64,000 bases of DNA from Alphaproteobacteria bacterium. GTDB taxonomy: Bacteria; Planctomycetota; Phycisphaerae; UBA1845. This document shows, piece after piece, positions 11,101 to 22,000 of this stretch; positions within the stretch are counted from its first letter, which is position 1, and the number at the start of each line of letters is the position of its first letter. The notes beneath the pieces were generated by a model. It saw only the letters and a program-made list of their open reading frames with translations. It did not search any database and was not told the origin of the DNA. The stretch covers positions 494,230 through 558,229 of the forward strand of contig JANQQE010000024.1 of the NCBI GenBank assembly GCA_028285105.1. Reading direction: 5' to 3'. The translations under genes and the position numbers were made by a program.

Positions 11101-12684
11101 AACACGTTCGCAAATATCGATGACGGCATTCTGATCGCAGTCAATCGAAATGAGGCCATCGCCATCCGGATCGGTCACATCGAGATCGCAAGCATCCGGA
11201 ATTCCGTTGTTTTGGCAGTCTGTCTCAAGTCCCGAAGCAATGTCACAATCGTCCGGAATACCGTTGGAGTTGCAATCGTTAAATTCTACCTGACAATCGT
11301 CAGGAATGTTGTCATTGTTGCAGTCTTCTGCCGAACCTGCGGCAATTTCTTCAACGTCAAACAAGCCGTTGAAGTTACAGTCGAGGCATTCGCAATCGTC
11401 GATGATATCGTTGCCCGCGATAGCCGCTGAACACAGCGTTCCGTCGTCATCACTCGGTGAAATATCGAGCTGGATCTCGTCAACGATACCATTGGTATCG
11501 CAGTCCGTATCGCTTGAACCTCTGGCCACAAAATTCATCGACAATTGATTAACGGTCGAAACAAACTGGAATGCTTCGTTGCAGTTAAACACGCCGTTTT
11601 GCGAATCGAAATCTCCCCATGCGAAAGTGTTTCCAAAGCTGATGGGCGTATCATTACCAAACGTCAACCAACCGCCCGGGAAACCGCTTCCAGCGCCTAG
11701 CAGTGCATCACTGCAAGCATCGACCGGAGCTGTATCAAGACCGTTGCTACCCGCGTTGGCAATACCAAGACGGACCGAAACCAGCGTCTGATTCTGCAAT
11801 TGACGAAGCGCCAAGCCAGTCGCTGAACTGCCAGAACTCAAGTCACCGACGCCAAACGGAATTCCACGACCCAGGTTATTGAACGCACCTGCGCCGACGG
11901 TATTCACCTTGACACCGTTTGCATCGATAACACGTTCAGCGGCATCCCCAAAACCGGTGACCACGCCGGTCAAGAGATTGACGCGACGAACAGCGCTTCC
12001 CGCGATTGAAAGGTTACATGCTGGCGAAGCAGCGTCACGTCCAAGGTTCGCAACGACGCGACCGTAGATTTCGCCCTCGATCGGAACGTCATCGCTGACG
12101 TTTGCACAGGCGGCTACGACATTTTCGTCCAAGTCGAAAAACGTAATTTCGGCCCAAGTATCGACTTCAGGAGTCGTCGCAATCAGCAGCGTGACAAGAT
12201 CAAATTCCTCGATCACAAAGGCTTGGCCTTTGTTACCGAACGGAATCGAAATCATGTCGTCTGCCACAAAGTTATTCGTGAAGCTGGCGATCGCGTTGAA
12301 ACCAGATGCGTCATAGAGGTCAATATCGTTGTCGCCCAACGCACGATTGTTATCCATGCCAAACTGATGCACAGGGTGCTGGGTGTTTGAACCCGGCTGA
12401 TCGACAACGCGGCCCTTCATCTGAACGGCAACGCCATGTTCCGGAATGTCATACTGCATCATGACTACGTTGCCGTTTTTCTCGACCACCGTAGCATCGG
12501 TCCACTTCAAGTCTTTGAAGTCAACCGTTTTTTCGGCCTCGCGGTGGGGCGATGCAGGCGCTGAGCCATTCTTCATCCCGGCCGCAGCCTGATCTTCCGC
12601 GTGGGCGAAAGACGGTATGCCGAGGAGCGCACCGACGGCGATGGCCGCGGCTGTCCTCATCAGATCCGATCTTAATCTTACCAC
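8176..12684 (-). CDS. Giant (1502 aa) secreted protein with many thrombospondin-3/EF-hand-like Ca-binding repeats and a C-terminal dockerin-type segment
   Basis: Signal peptide (RTAAAIAVGALLGIPSFAHA); repeated DCNxNGIPDxC motifs; C-terminal GDLDGDGDVDATDYQLMQECG...GDFNGDGIIDECDMQSFQNAVTGP; GTG start with AGGAGG upstream. Confidence 0.88.
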   Translation of the reverse strand: MVRLRSDLMRTAAAIAVGALLGIPSFAHAEDQAAAGMKNGSAPASPHREAEKTVDFKDLKWTDATVVEKNGNVVMMQYDIPEHGVAVQMKGRVVDQPGSNTQHPVHQFGMDNNRALGDNDIDLYDASGFNAIASFTNNFVADDMISIPFGNKGQAFVIEEFDLVTLLIATTPEVDTWAEITFFDLDENVVAACANVSDDVPIEGEIYGRVVANLGRDAASPACNLSIAGSAVRRVNLLTGVVTGFGDAAERVIDANGVKVNTVGAGAFNNLGRGIPFGVGDLSSGSSATGLALRQLQNQTLVSVRLGIANAGSNGLDTAPVDACSDALLGAGSGFPGGWLTFGNDTPISFGNTFAWGDFDSQNGVFNCNEAFQFVSTVNQLSMNFVARGSSDTDCDTNGIVDEIQLDISPSDDDGTLCSAAIAGNDIIDDCECLDCNFNGLFDVEEIAAGSAEDCNNDNIPDDCQVEFNDCNSNGIPDDCDIASGLETDCQNNGIPDACDLDVTDPDGDGLISIDCDQNAVIDICERVIRDCNANGEDDFCDILFNDANDFDTNGIPDACAGLCAIMDFEDTGDADADYAIAPVHDQPFDGDDTPTPDPTGVVNADWASIDFDAAAFTGEVGVADVTAGGIGTCGGAKTLVVTEDFARSLGYQSPAIPFSSPDVGTVVNFVPSIHSISFDIAFSDDNYQVDWDFFFDNIFDTATNSWRAFLQFETRADGSREINLFHGTGTENTGVDWFTGAGVSHNVRLEIDYLSTNFDLEDAGTLYWDGAPIATFSPRVQGAGAFAFMHRFTLQNDANTSGLGAPAGGTVTLDCITYKSSEEQVPCSAYKLADGSNDVDCDLDGVCDSLQIGFDPSEDLNTNGVLDHCEGYCGDCNHNGLPDSFEIANSNGLDLNANGTLDVCELADHDQSFEGFATGLIEGQEGWRAFLDADGVISDDAAAGFKTGNQFLIVQDRGAGTVGPDGLIVGPRQVAIPDADIELWGWDWRGQVTTSGDIGFVQVEILDLCLDGPAVIGTSTALNAAPFLGAGNGNVGLRMRPDVTADGTIDIEMLGITSGARQYSSTSAVNVQTGYQSAAGLSAGIEILNRTGRVRGYSETDQSAFDFLVNPSIHSEGEHAETQTVTSIAQVGTNQRTSGGDSQILIRISDDENNGQYGTGNDAAYWFDNFTYQTFPDCDFDGLNDLLWVENTAAVPGASVDNDKNGDDIPDRCQDCDEDCTFDTVATVLGDIARLTGVDTSCLDPCEIDSGAAGCTGGDTAADCNANGVPDNCDTAFGGLVDNGDPDDGFLHIGWYDSGATCVAFGDPSNQFGCQFYRSGGGSGDADADGVPDECQITGGAADCNENGLVDLGEIAGGTAADDNANTIPDECEGDCNNNGRLDSDDVQPNGGNSIDLFPTDGTPDECCPAGQLAGDLDGDGDVDATDYQLMQECGSQDPSNATDNPLTGGLPGPNGTGTGVVAGSFGGLPGFYACGCGDFNGDGIIDECDMQSFQNAVTGP

Positions 12685-14069
12685 TTGTGTTCCTCCTAAT
12701 GTGATTAGATACCGATACCCCTCGCGCGGCGCGCGGGGAGCGTCATTAACTTTGTTACGCTTGATTCTTACTTAGTCCTGATTCGATGCTTCGCTCTGAT
12801 TCGGTTGTTCCTGCATCAATTCTTTGCGAGATGAAAGACCGAGCCGCTTCAAGCCGGCCACTGTGAGATGTGCCGCTCCTTTTCCTTCCCGCTTCTTTTT
12901 GACCAGGCAACGTCGTTCGACGCAAACGACGCTCTTCGCCTGAATGGTTCGTCTTCAAACGGATCTCGCAAACCGCCGGTGGTGAAGGGTTCACCAAAGA
13001 CAAACCGTTATTGCATTGCGCTTCAGATCGCCTGCTCTGAATCTCGCCGAATTCTTCAGACCCTCTACCCGAACGACGACGCATTCCTTCTTGAATCCAT
13101 TTTCTGGTGCCATCATGAATCGCACCGAAACAAATCAAGGAACGGCTGGCAAAGAACCGGCAGCGATCGAACCTGTTGATGTGTGCAATTCGTTCAAACG
13201 GCAACCACAAATACCGAATGCGACAGTGCGCGACAGCAACAACTGAATTCCCCGCAACGGATTCCATCATGAAATGGATTCCTTATCTTGCAGGCACTGC
13301 CGCAGATGCCAAGATTGCGCACACACCCCGATTTCACCTTCTATTGCAAGACGCATTCTAACCTTTCACGCTCCCTTAAATCAACCCTGCGTAGCGTTAC
13401 ATTTCCGACACAAATTCACTGAAATGAATCAATTCCGAAATGCCAAGCACATTAAGGTTTTCGGCGCAATTGAAGCACTTCTTCGCCTTCTTGGCGTGAA
13501 AAAGCCGGATACGTGTCTCAAACATCATTATTGGACGAGGCGACCGAATTGTGCCGTCAAGCCCGTCAACCAAATGGAAAACCCTGCAATGATGCCTGGC
13601 TGTCGTTGACGCCAGGGTGGCATCAGCTCCGAATGAGGTTCATCCTCTCGATCCACAATGACCGTTGAGCCCCACCAACCCAGTTCACCTATTCATCTCC
13701 GGAGCAATAAAGCGGCAGGTCCGATACGGTTGACGACCTCTTTGGGCGTCCTTATAAATGCCTGCGACTGCTACGTCAGCCGGCGGAAACTGATTTCAGA
13801 GAATTATGCTTGAAACGAATTTGGTCCTTCCAGAGCTTCAAAGATAGCCAGCTAACGGACTTAGCTTTACGAACCCAGATTTCGACATATTTGGGTTAAG
13901 CCGCACCGAGCGAACTTGGAATTTCGAAGTGCTGGGGTTTCGGGCGGACCCAATTGCGTGCGTACTGGGAGTATGCGTGCAACGAATAGCTGCAAGATCA
14001 ACGGCGCTTGGCGGACTCATCGCAGACCGACATGCAGCCTACTTTATCCAACAGACCGGAGTTTCGCAG

Positions 14070-17000
14070 ATGAGATTAATGGGGAATGCGTCACCATCGA
14101 AGTCAACTTGGAAACACATTCGGCGATGTGGCACATCTGCCTTAACTATAGCAATTGCAATAATTTGCGCTGGATGTCCCGTCGCCGATCCCGGTGACGG
14201 TAGCGGTGGCGACAATGGCGACTTGAGCGCATCCATCGCGTTCTTCAGCAATATCCGGCTTTCGGGCGAGCAAAACGTCACGATCGTCTATACGACCAGC
14301 GCCTCTGCAACAACCATTTCTGCCTTCTACGTTCCTGTTTCCAGCACCGCGATCGATGCTCCAGCGACAGGAGCCGAGGTTATCTTTGCCAATAATCTGA
14401 CGGCGGGGACAAATCAAACCACGACTCTGAACACGTTGAACATACCGTCCGGTCTGTATCGAATCGGTTTGAATGTCGGTAATGCTACAGGAACCATCAA
14501 GGTATTCAGCCAAGGCACGGTTGAATTGACCGAATTGCCAACTCCAGTCTTTGAGGAGCCAGACCGCGACCTTCAAATCGTCGCAGGCACGCCGGTGGAT
14601 ATTCGTATTGACGTTGGTGATGACGAGAATGCCGTGCAATGGCGACTCTTCTTTGTCGAAGCCAACACCTCAACTGAAGGGCTGCCCGCCAATCAAATCG
14701 GCGATGTGATTGCAACGGGGGCAGCCAGCCAGATCATCACCATCTGGAACACAACCGGACTGGCCAACGGCACGTATCGAATTGGAATTTCCGTCACCGA
14801 TACCGGTCAGTCGATTGACTCGGCAGTCAACAATGGCGAGACCATTCCGGCACCGACATTCAATGCGTTTTCGGTAACCATTGTCGACGAGGTGCCTGAG
14901 CGCACTCCGCCCACGGTTGTCGTTAATCAGCCCTCGTCGGATATTGAGATCCTCGGTTCGGAGACAACGCTGATTCAGTTTGAAGTGTCGCGATTCGAAG
15001 CGGCGACACAATTCGAAAAAGTGACACCATTCTACGATCCCGACGACATTGCAACAAATGGTAACGAAGTTCCGATTGGTCAGCCGTTCGAACCGTTCCC
15101 GCTTGAAACATCCAATGTCGTATTTGCAGGCGACATGATCGATCTGGGCGAGACCGTATTCATTGGCGTTCGTGCGGAAGACGGAGTTGGAGACCCGGTG
15201 ACGGCTTACGCCTCAGGAACGATTACACGTCTCGACCCCGATGCCGCACGTTTGACGGTCACGCAACCGACCAACGCGCTCGCGCAAAAACCCAACAGTA
15301 TCATCAACGTGGCTTGGCAGATCGATAACCTGCCAACCACCGCCAATGCAGAAGTCGACATTTTCGTGAGGCGTATCGGTGCTGACGGTAATCCAATCAA
15401 TGCAACGCTTATCGACAGCGACAAGAGCAACGATGCTCCGATTCCGCTGACTCAGAACTCGGCGAGTTTCCCGGCGCCATTGCCTGGTAAATTCCGAATC
15501 ACGGTACGTCTTACATTCACGGATAATTCAGCCGACGATCTCGTCGATGATGCACCGGTCGATATTCAGATTTCGACCCTGCCCACGATTTTCTGGCTCG
15601 GTTCACTCCTCAATGCCAACCCGCAAATCAAAGGGGCAATCTTCGAAGGGGTTCAATTCGAAGACAATGCAGGTTCTGCTTTTGAAGGCGGGGAGGACTT
15701 TGACGGCGACGGGTTGGACGAGACGATTATTGTCAGTCGCTACGGCAAGCCGGAATTTGTGAACCCGAACGGAGTTGGAGCGGGCGAAGCTTACATGCTG
15801 CGAGGCACGCAAAACCGATATTCCGGACGATTAAATCTTAACTCAGTGGCCAACACGATCCCCGGTTTCGTATTCACAGGAGTTGCTCCAGATCCGGCAC
15901 TCTTCCCGACAGAGACCGACGGTATCGCCAGCGTTTTCATTTCGGGCGATGCGGATGACGACCAGATTGGCGAATTGGTATTCGGATTCCCATACGTCTT
16001 TTCTGGTGATTCGACATTTCTGCAAGACCCGTTGGCTGGCCCTGCATTGACGACCAGCAACGGATTCATCGAGAATTTTTGCCCACTGGGCGTAAACTGG
16101 CCTCAGTTTACCAGAGGCGGCGTCGTGATTGTCAGCAGCCGCAATACTCAACTCATGTCACAGGAAGACGATAACGCCAACCGGCAGTGCCCGCTGGAGC
16201 GTGTCGGCCAACTGTTTGAATCCAATGATGGCACTGCTTTCAACACACGGGTTCGACCCGAACCAGGCGAGGGAACTCTCTGTACCGGAAACTGGATGGC
16301 AGATCAGTTGTCGTTTATCGACTCTGAAGGCAATTGCCCCAACGACGACCCGCCTGGAGGACCGCCCAACTTCATTGGCTGCTCCGATGATCTGGGCGGT
16401 GACGGAGAGAGAGAAACGCTGGTTCACCCGAAGTTCGGCTTTGATCCGAGACTTGCGGACCCCTATCCTTGCAGATTCATTACTGGTGCGCCTTGGCCAT
16501 GCAGTTCTCAGGATACTAGCGGTAGTCTGTCGATGGGTTGTCCTACATTCGACCTTACTCAAACAGGCTGCGATCCGTTTCAGGCTTTGATTTTTGGTGC
16601 GACTCTATGTAGCCAAACGATCGATATTGACGTTGCTGTTCCTCCTGGCGATCCGCTCGCCGATCCGACTTGCGAAGCTGGCAAGAATTTGGTCCGGCCA
16701 ATTCTCGAAGCGGGTTTTCAGGAATTGGCGCTATTGGAGCCACCCCTGTTTGAGTTTTTGAGCGGGTTCCATCCGCAGCGCCTCGATGGGGTCGCTACGG
16801 ACTTGAATCCAAACTGGAACGACATCAGGCGGTCACCGGGAGACGCAAGTTTCTCAGTTGAGCAATCGCTTATCGGGTGCCGCATCATTGGGGAACGGGT
16901 TTACGATGGATTCGGAACATCCATTGCTCAACGTGACGACAACCTGATCATTTCTGCACCGTTCAGCAACGACGTCGCACTTGACGGTGGGATTGCATTT

Positions 17001-18416
17001 TCAGTCAACGACTTCGAAACGTTCGGGACTGGATCAACTCGGTTACCAAGCCTCTGGCAATTGCCCGATGGGTTCAATCCACGTGAATATCAGAACGCAG
17101 CCCCACCTCCGCAACCGCATATGTACCTTGCGAACGGTTCCAGTCACTTTGGCGGTGCGACGCGACCTGGCGCAATACCCGGCAGCGGAGGTTTCACGGA
17201 TGTCAGCGGATTCGATATCTTTGGGGATACCAACGAGCGCATTCAGAATTTGAAGGGAATCCCGGACTTTAACCAGGACGCTCGAGCAGACGTGGCGATG
17301 GGAGCGCCATTTGCTGACATCGACGACAACGGTACACCTGACGGGGCTGTCTACATTGTCTTCAGCCGCGCCGAATCTCTGGAAGAAGACATTTCGGTAT
17401 CTGACCTCAAGCGTGCCCCATCTGATCCGGAGAGACTTTCAGGTACATTGATTCGCGAAGCCTTCGACAGTGAGCAGCGTTTCGGTGAATCGCTGGATGG
17501 CGATTTCGACTTCAACAAAGACGGCGTTGCCGACATTGTCGTTGGCAACCCTGATGGCAACGGCGGAACGGGCGAAGTGATCATCGTTTTTGGCGACTCC
17601 GATCTCATCAGCCCTGAAAATGGGATTCCGATCGAAACCGAAGGGGGCAATCTCGGTTTGCTCGATCGACGCGAGGGCGCTCGCATTCGTGGGATCGAGA
17701 TCGGCAGCGAGTTTGGTTTCAACATTCGAAACATCGGCGACATCGACGGAGACGGCGGAAACGATTTGGCCATCGCCGCGCCCAACGCCACACCCATGTT
17801 TGACGGCAATCCCAATGACTCGGTCGATGTACTTGACACACCGGGTCTCGATGGCAACCTCGATGGAATTCGCGACGACGTCTCCGGTCCAACAGGCGTT
17901 CGAGATTTCGCAATCGACAAGAACGATGAACTTGCCCACGCCGGATTGGTTTACATCATCTTGAGTTCAAACAACACCGCCAACTTCCCGGACGTATTCG
18001 GCGGAGTGATGGACATCTCCATTTCGGCACTCGGTTCGGACAAGCTCGAAGGATCGATTATCGTCGGTCATCGCGGCGATCGCTTTGCACCAAATGGTAC
18101 GCAGCTTTACGAAGGCGACTTCCTTGCTGGTGGCGATGCGGGGCAGGACATGACCGTGACCATCCACGGTGTTGACATCAACTATGGCGGCAACCCGAGC
18201 AAAGCACCTGAACTATTCCCCGCGCTTGGCGGTGGCACGTTGGAGCGTCCTCGCGGTCGCGGGTTTGGTATTGGACGGTTGGGCGACATCGACGGTGATG
18301 GTTTGGGAGACTTCGCCCTGGGTTCGCAACTTGCCGACCCGCGTGTCAATTCGGTCACCGGCCAAGGCACCAAGAACGGTGGAGAAGCCTACATCCTTTA
18401 TGGTTTCACGCCGTAA
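14070..18416 (+). CDS. FG-GAP/integrin-alpha-like repeat lipoprotein (~1448 aa)
   Basis: Signal and lipobox (TALTIAIAIICAGCPVAD); repeated GDxDGDGxxDLAIGAP / FNKDGVADIVVGNPDGNGG-type blades; start trimmed to internal ATG. Confidence 0.85.
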   Translation: MRLMGNASPSKSTWKHIRRCGTSALTIAIAIICAGCPVADPGDGSGGDNGDLSASIAFFSNIRLSGEQNVTIVYTTSASATTISAFYVPVSSTAIDAPATGAEVIFANNLTAGTNQTTTLNTLNIPSGLYRIGLNVGNATGTIKVFSQGTVELTELPTPVFEEPDRDLQIVAGTPVDIRIDVGDDENAVQWRLFFVEANTSTEGLPANQIGDVIATGAASQIITIWNTTGLANGTYRIGISVTDTGQSIDSAVNNGETIPAPTFNAFSVTIVDEVPERTPPTVVVNQPSSDIEILGSETTLIQFEVSRFEAATQFEKVTPFYDPDDIATNGNEVPIGQPFEPFPLETSNVVFAGDMIDLGETVFIGVRAEDGVGDPVTAYASGTITRLDPDAARLTVTQPTNALAQKPNSIINVAWQIDNLPTTANAEVDIFVRRIGADGNPINATLIDSDKSNDAPIPLTQNSASFPAPLPGKFRITVRLTFTDNSADDLVDDAPVDIQISTLPTIFWLGSLLNANPQIKGAIFEGVQFEDNAGSAFEGGEDFDGDGLDETIIVSRYGKPEFVNPNGVGAGEAYMLRGTQNRYSGRLNLNSVANTIPGFVFTGVAPDPALFPTETDGIASVFISGDADDDQIGELVFGFPYVFSGDSTFLQDPLAGPALTTSNGFIENFCPLGVNWPQFTRGGVVIVSSRNTQLMSQEDDNANRQCPLERVGQLFESNDGTAFNTRVRPEPGEGTLCTGNWMADQLSFIDSEGNCPNDDPPGGPPNFIGCSDDLGGDGERETLVHPKFGFDPRLADPYPCRFITGAPWPCSSQDTSGSLSMGCPTFDLTQTGCDPFQALIFGATLCSQTIDIDVAVPPGDPLADPTCEAGKNLVRPILEAGFQELALLEPPLFEFLSGFHPQRLDGVATDLNPNWNDIRRSPGDASFSVEQSLIGCRIIGERVYDGFGTSIAQRDDNLIISAPFSNDVALDGGIAFSVNDFETFGTGSTRLPSLWQLPDGFNPREYQNAAPPPQPHMYLANGSSHFGGATRPGAIPGSGGFTDVSGFDIFGDTNERIQNLKGIPDFNQDARADVAMGAPFADIDDNGTPDGAVYIVFSRAESLEEDISVSDLKRAPSDPERLSGTLIREAFDSEQRFGESLDGDFDFNKDGVADIVVGNPDGNGGTGEVIIVFGDSDLISPENGIPIETEGGNLGLLDRREGARIRGIEIGSEFGFNIRNIGDIDGDGGNDLAIAAPNATPMFDGNPNDSVDVLDTPGLDGNLDGIRDDVSGPTGVRDFAIDKNDELAHAGLVYIILSSNNTANFPDVFGGVMDISISALGSDKLEGSIIVGHRGDRFAPNGTQLYEGDFLAGGDAGQDMTVTIHGVDINYGGNPSKAPELFPALGGGTLERPRGRGFGIGRLGDIDGDGLGDFALGSQLADPRVNSVTGQGTKNGGEAYILYGFTP

Positions 18417-18441
18417 CCTGCGCAACTTCCCAGATTCCTTT

Positions 18442-18472
18442 AAGCCGTCAGGTTCTTCCTGGCGGCTTTTTT
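18442..18472 (+). terminator. Rho-independent terminator after the FG-GAP gene
   Basis: AAGCCGTCAGG-TTCTT-CCTGGCGGCTT followed by TTTT; 11-bp stem with one G-T wobble. Confidence 0.88.
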
Positions 18473-18560
18473 CGTGGGTTTGCGGGTATCGCGACGCCGA
18501 TGACGTGCAGGGATCGGGGTTGGCTTGTATACTCCCGAGGCAATGCTACAAAGGAATGTG

Positions 18561-18917
18561 ATGTCTCTGAAGAACATGCCAAAAAACTGCCATTTAGCTC
18601 GCACCTGCCAAAGTCTGGGCAAGTGGAACTTGGCGTGTGCATCCACCACAGTCGTCGTTGCGATGCTGTGTGCCACGCCTGCGGCCAATGCCCTCGCGCG
18701 TTCGCAAGGCGAACTCTCTGAAGGAGCAGTACTGACTCGATTGGCGGCTGCCCCGAGCGTACCGGCAGATTGCACGATCCCTCAGGCATCCAATCATCAG
18801 CAGGATGGTCTCGCCAAAGCGCTGCCATCTGTTTGCGCTACGCGAACTTCACCACCCTCCATCAAGACCGCACTTCTTGCCGCACGCACGCGTGTTGGCG
18901 GATTGTATGGACCTTAG
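18561..18917 (+). CDS. Small exported protein of unknown function
   Basis: MSLKNMPKNCHLARTCQSLGKWNLACASTTVVVAMLCATPAANALA signal-peptide-like N-terminus; lies between a terminator and secA; start inferred. Confidence 0.45.
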   Translation: MSLKNMPKNCHLARTCQSLGKWNLACASTTVVVAMLCATPAANALARSQGELSEGAVLTRLAAAPSVPADCTIPQASNHQQDGLAKALPSVCATRTSPPSIKTALLAARTRVGGLYGP

Positions 18918-19056
18918 ATTTGTAAGGTCATCGGGTGCCCCGCGCACCTTCCGGGTACGCTGCAAAAGCGAAAAACCCACCCATGCAAATCGTTCGCCGG
19001 TAACACATCGTCCGGTATGGTCAAACACAACGCTCACCGATTGAAGGAGTCCAGCC

Positions 19057-22000
19057 GTGGGCATGCAAGAAGCATTATCGAACACGTTTAAGAAGATATT
19101 CGGTTCGCGCAACGATCGCTTTCTCAAAAAACTGTCACGATTTGCGGACAGCGTCGAAGCGATGGAACCGCAGGTGCTGGAATTGTCCGACGAAGCGCTC
19201 AAAGCCAAAACGGCGGAGTTTAAGGAGCGCCTGGCAAACGGCGAAAACAAAGAAGCCGTCATGCCCGAAATCTTTGCGGTCATTCGCGAAGCCTCACGCC
19301 GGGCAAAGAACCACCGCCATTTCCATTGCCAACTCATCGGCGGTCGTGTGCTTTATGAAGGCAACGTCGCGGAAATGCGCACGGGCGAAGGAAAGACCAT
19401 CGTCTGTCACCTCGCGGCATACATGCGCATCTGCGAAGGCATGAAGGTCCACATCGTCACGGTCAACGATTACCTTGTCGAACGCGATGCCGAATTTGCC
19501 CGGCCCATCTTCGAAATGCTCGGCGTCTCTGTCGGGTTTATTCAATCGCAGATCGATCCCGGCGGTCAACAGGGCGTTCGCCAGCAAGCCTATGGATGCG
19601 ACATCACCTACGGTACGAACAGCGAATTCGGATTCGACTACCTGCGCGACAACATGAAGATGAACCTGCGGGCGCAGGTGCAGGGGCCGCTCGATTACGT
19701 CATCATCGACGAGGTGGATTCGATCCTCATCGACGAGGCCCGCACACCCCTCATCATCTCTGGTCCCGCACACGACGACGTCAGCAAATACAAGTGGGCT
19801 GACAACATCGCCCGCGTCCTCGTTCGCGCTCAGGAACAAATTACCCGCGAGACGGCAGAACGGATCAAGGGCTGGGGCGACAATCCACCGGAAGAGTACA
19901 AGCTCAATCCGAAATTCGAGGATGCAATGGGTCGCTTCAAGATCGATCCGCGCATGCTCACCGAAGAAGAATCCGAAGCACTTGGTCATAAGATTCTGTA
20001 CGTCGCGCAGCTCGAGCGCAAGAACGTCGGACTCACCCACGACGGTGTGCAAGCCGCCCAGGACGAAGCCCAGATCGGTAGCTTCTACGTCGGGGCCAAC
20101 ATGGATCGGCCGCACATCATCGAGCAATCGCTTCGCGCCCACGTCATCTACGAACGCGACAAAGACTACGTCGTACAAGATCGCGAAGTCATCATCGTCG
20201 ACGAGTTTACCGGTCGATTGATGGTCGGTCGTCAATGGTCGGACGGACTCCACCAAGCCGTCGAAGCCAAGGAAAACGTCCCCGTCAAGGAAGAGACGCA
20301 GACCATGGCCACCATCACCATTCAGAATTTCTTCAAACTTTACACGACCCGGGCAGGCATGACCGGAACCGCACTGACCGAAGCCGACGAGTTCATGAAG
20401 ATTTACAAACTCGACGTCGTCAGCATCCCGACGAACCGCCCGATCAATCGCCTCGACCACAACGACAAAATGTTTCGCCATGTGGGCGAGAAATACAAAT
20501 CGATCGTCGAAGAGATTCACGACGTCCATACCAAAGGCCGGCCCGCAGATCCCTTTGTGCTGGCTGACGTTTTCAAAGCGCTCAAACCGATCAAGCAAGA
20601 ACTCGGCGAAGACACGTCGCGCATCGATGAGGCGATGAATCAGTTCAACAATGCGGAATACGGCGACAAAAAAGTTATTCAATTCATGGCCGAAGTGTAC
20701 GACGAAGCGATGGGCGACCTGGCCACCGGACGGCCCGTACTCGTCGGAACCACCAGCGTTGAAAACTCCGAGAAGATTTCCCGGTTGCTCGATCAGACTT
20801 ATGGCACCGAACACGAAGTTCTAAACGCCAAGAACCACTCCCGCGAAGCCGACATTGTCGCGAAAGCGGGCCACCGTACGGTTCCCTCACGCGGTGCAGA
20901 AAAGAACCCGCAGGGTAACGTGACCATCGCCACCAACATGGCTGGTCGCGGTACCGACATCAAACTCGAACTCAACGTCGTCTACCCCAAGTGCAAAGTC
21001 CCGGAAACTGGCAGCACGGTCGACGGCACAGACAGTCCGCTTTACCCAGCGGGAACAACCAAGTGCTGCATCAGTTGCGACGAATACGACCCTGCGACGA
21101 ATTGCGCCCATTGCTATAAACCGAAACTCGACCCGCGCTTCCCCGAGATTGGTCGAAAGGTCTGCTCGCTGAATTCGCCGTGCGGTCTGCACATTGTCGG
21201 TACCGAACGTCACGAATCGCGACGTATCGACAACCAGCTTCGCGGACGGGCTGGCCGTCAGGGTGACCCCGGTTCCAGTCGCTTTTTCTTGTCGCTCGAC
21301 GACGTACTGCTCAAGCACTTCATGCCCGACTGGATGATCAAGATGATGGAGCGCTTCGGATTCACCGAAGGCACCAGCCTCGAAGACAAACGCCTCAGCA
21401 AGGGCATCGAACGGGCTCAGAAAAAGGTCGAGGAAATCAACTTCGGTCGTCGCAAAAGTCTCATCGAATGGGACGAACCGATGGACTATCAGCGCAAGCT
21501 TTTCTACAAAGCGCGCCAGGATGTCCTTGAAGGCATCGACATTCGCGAGACCGTCCTGCGCGTGCTGCGCGATTCAGTCGAAGCAAACGTCGAACGTTTT
21601 GCCTCTGCCGAGTACCCCGTCAAGTGCGTCAGCGAATGGTGTCGGTCCACCCTCGACATTCCGATCGAACCCGACCGCATTCGAGGTGACGATCTCGAAG
21701 AGATTCAGGAGTCCATTCGCAACCGTGCGATCAGTGAGTCGCGCGAGCAGATTCAAACGTCGCTGGGCGAATACATCATCGAAGACGCCCCGCCAGCAGA
21801 GTGGGACGTGCGCGGGTTGGCAGATTGGGCGCAGCGGACATTCAAGGTCAAAACCACGCAAAACCAACTGCGCAAGATGGACCCTGAAGACATTTCCGAT
21901 TTGCTGACCGAGTCGGCGCAGAAGTATTTTGAGTCGGTCGATCTCGAAGGTATCGCCCCATATCTGGAAGATTCGTATCCAAGGCGGATGCTGGCTGAGT

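Noticed and set aside
12755-13270. 171-aa minus-strand ORF in the 12.7-14.0 kb gap
   Set aside because: Arg/Ser-rich, no recognised domain, competing open frames on both strands; not supported as a gene.
19294-20814. 506-aa minus-strand ORF
   Set aside because: Exactly antisense to conserved SecA motor motifs; reflects codon bias, no family resemblance.
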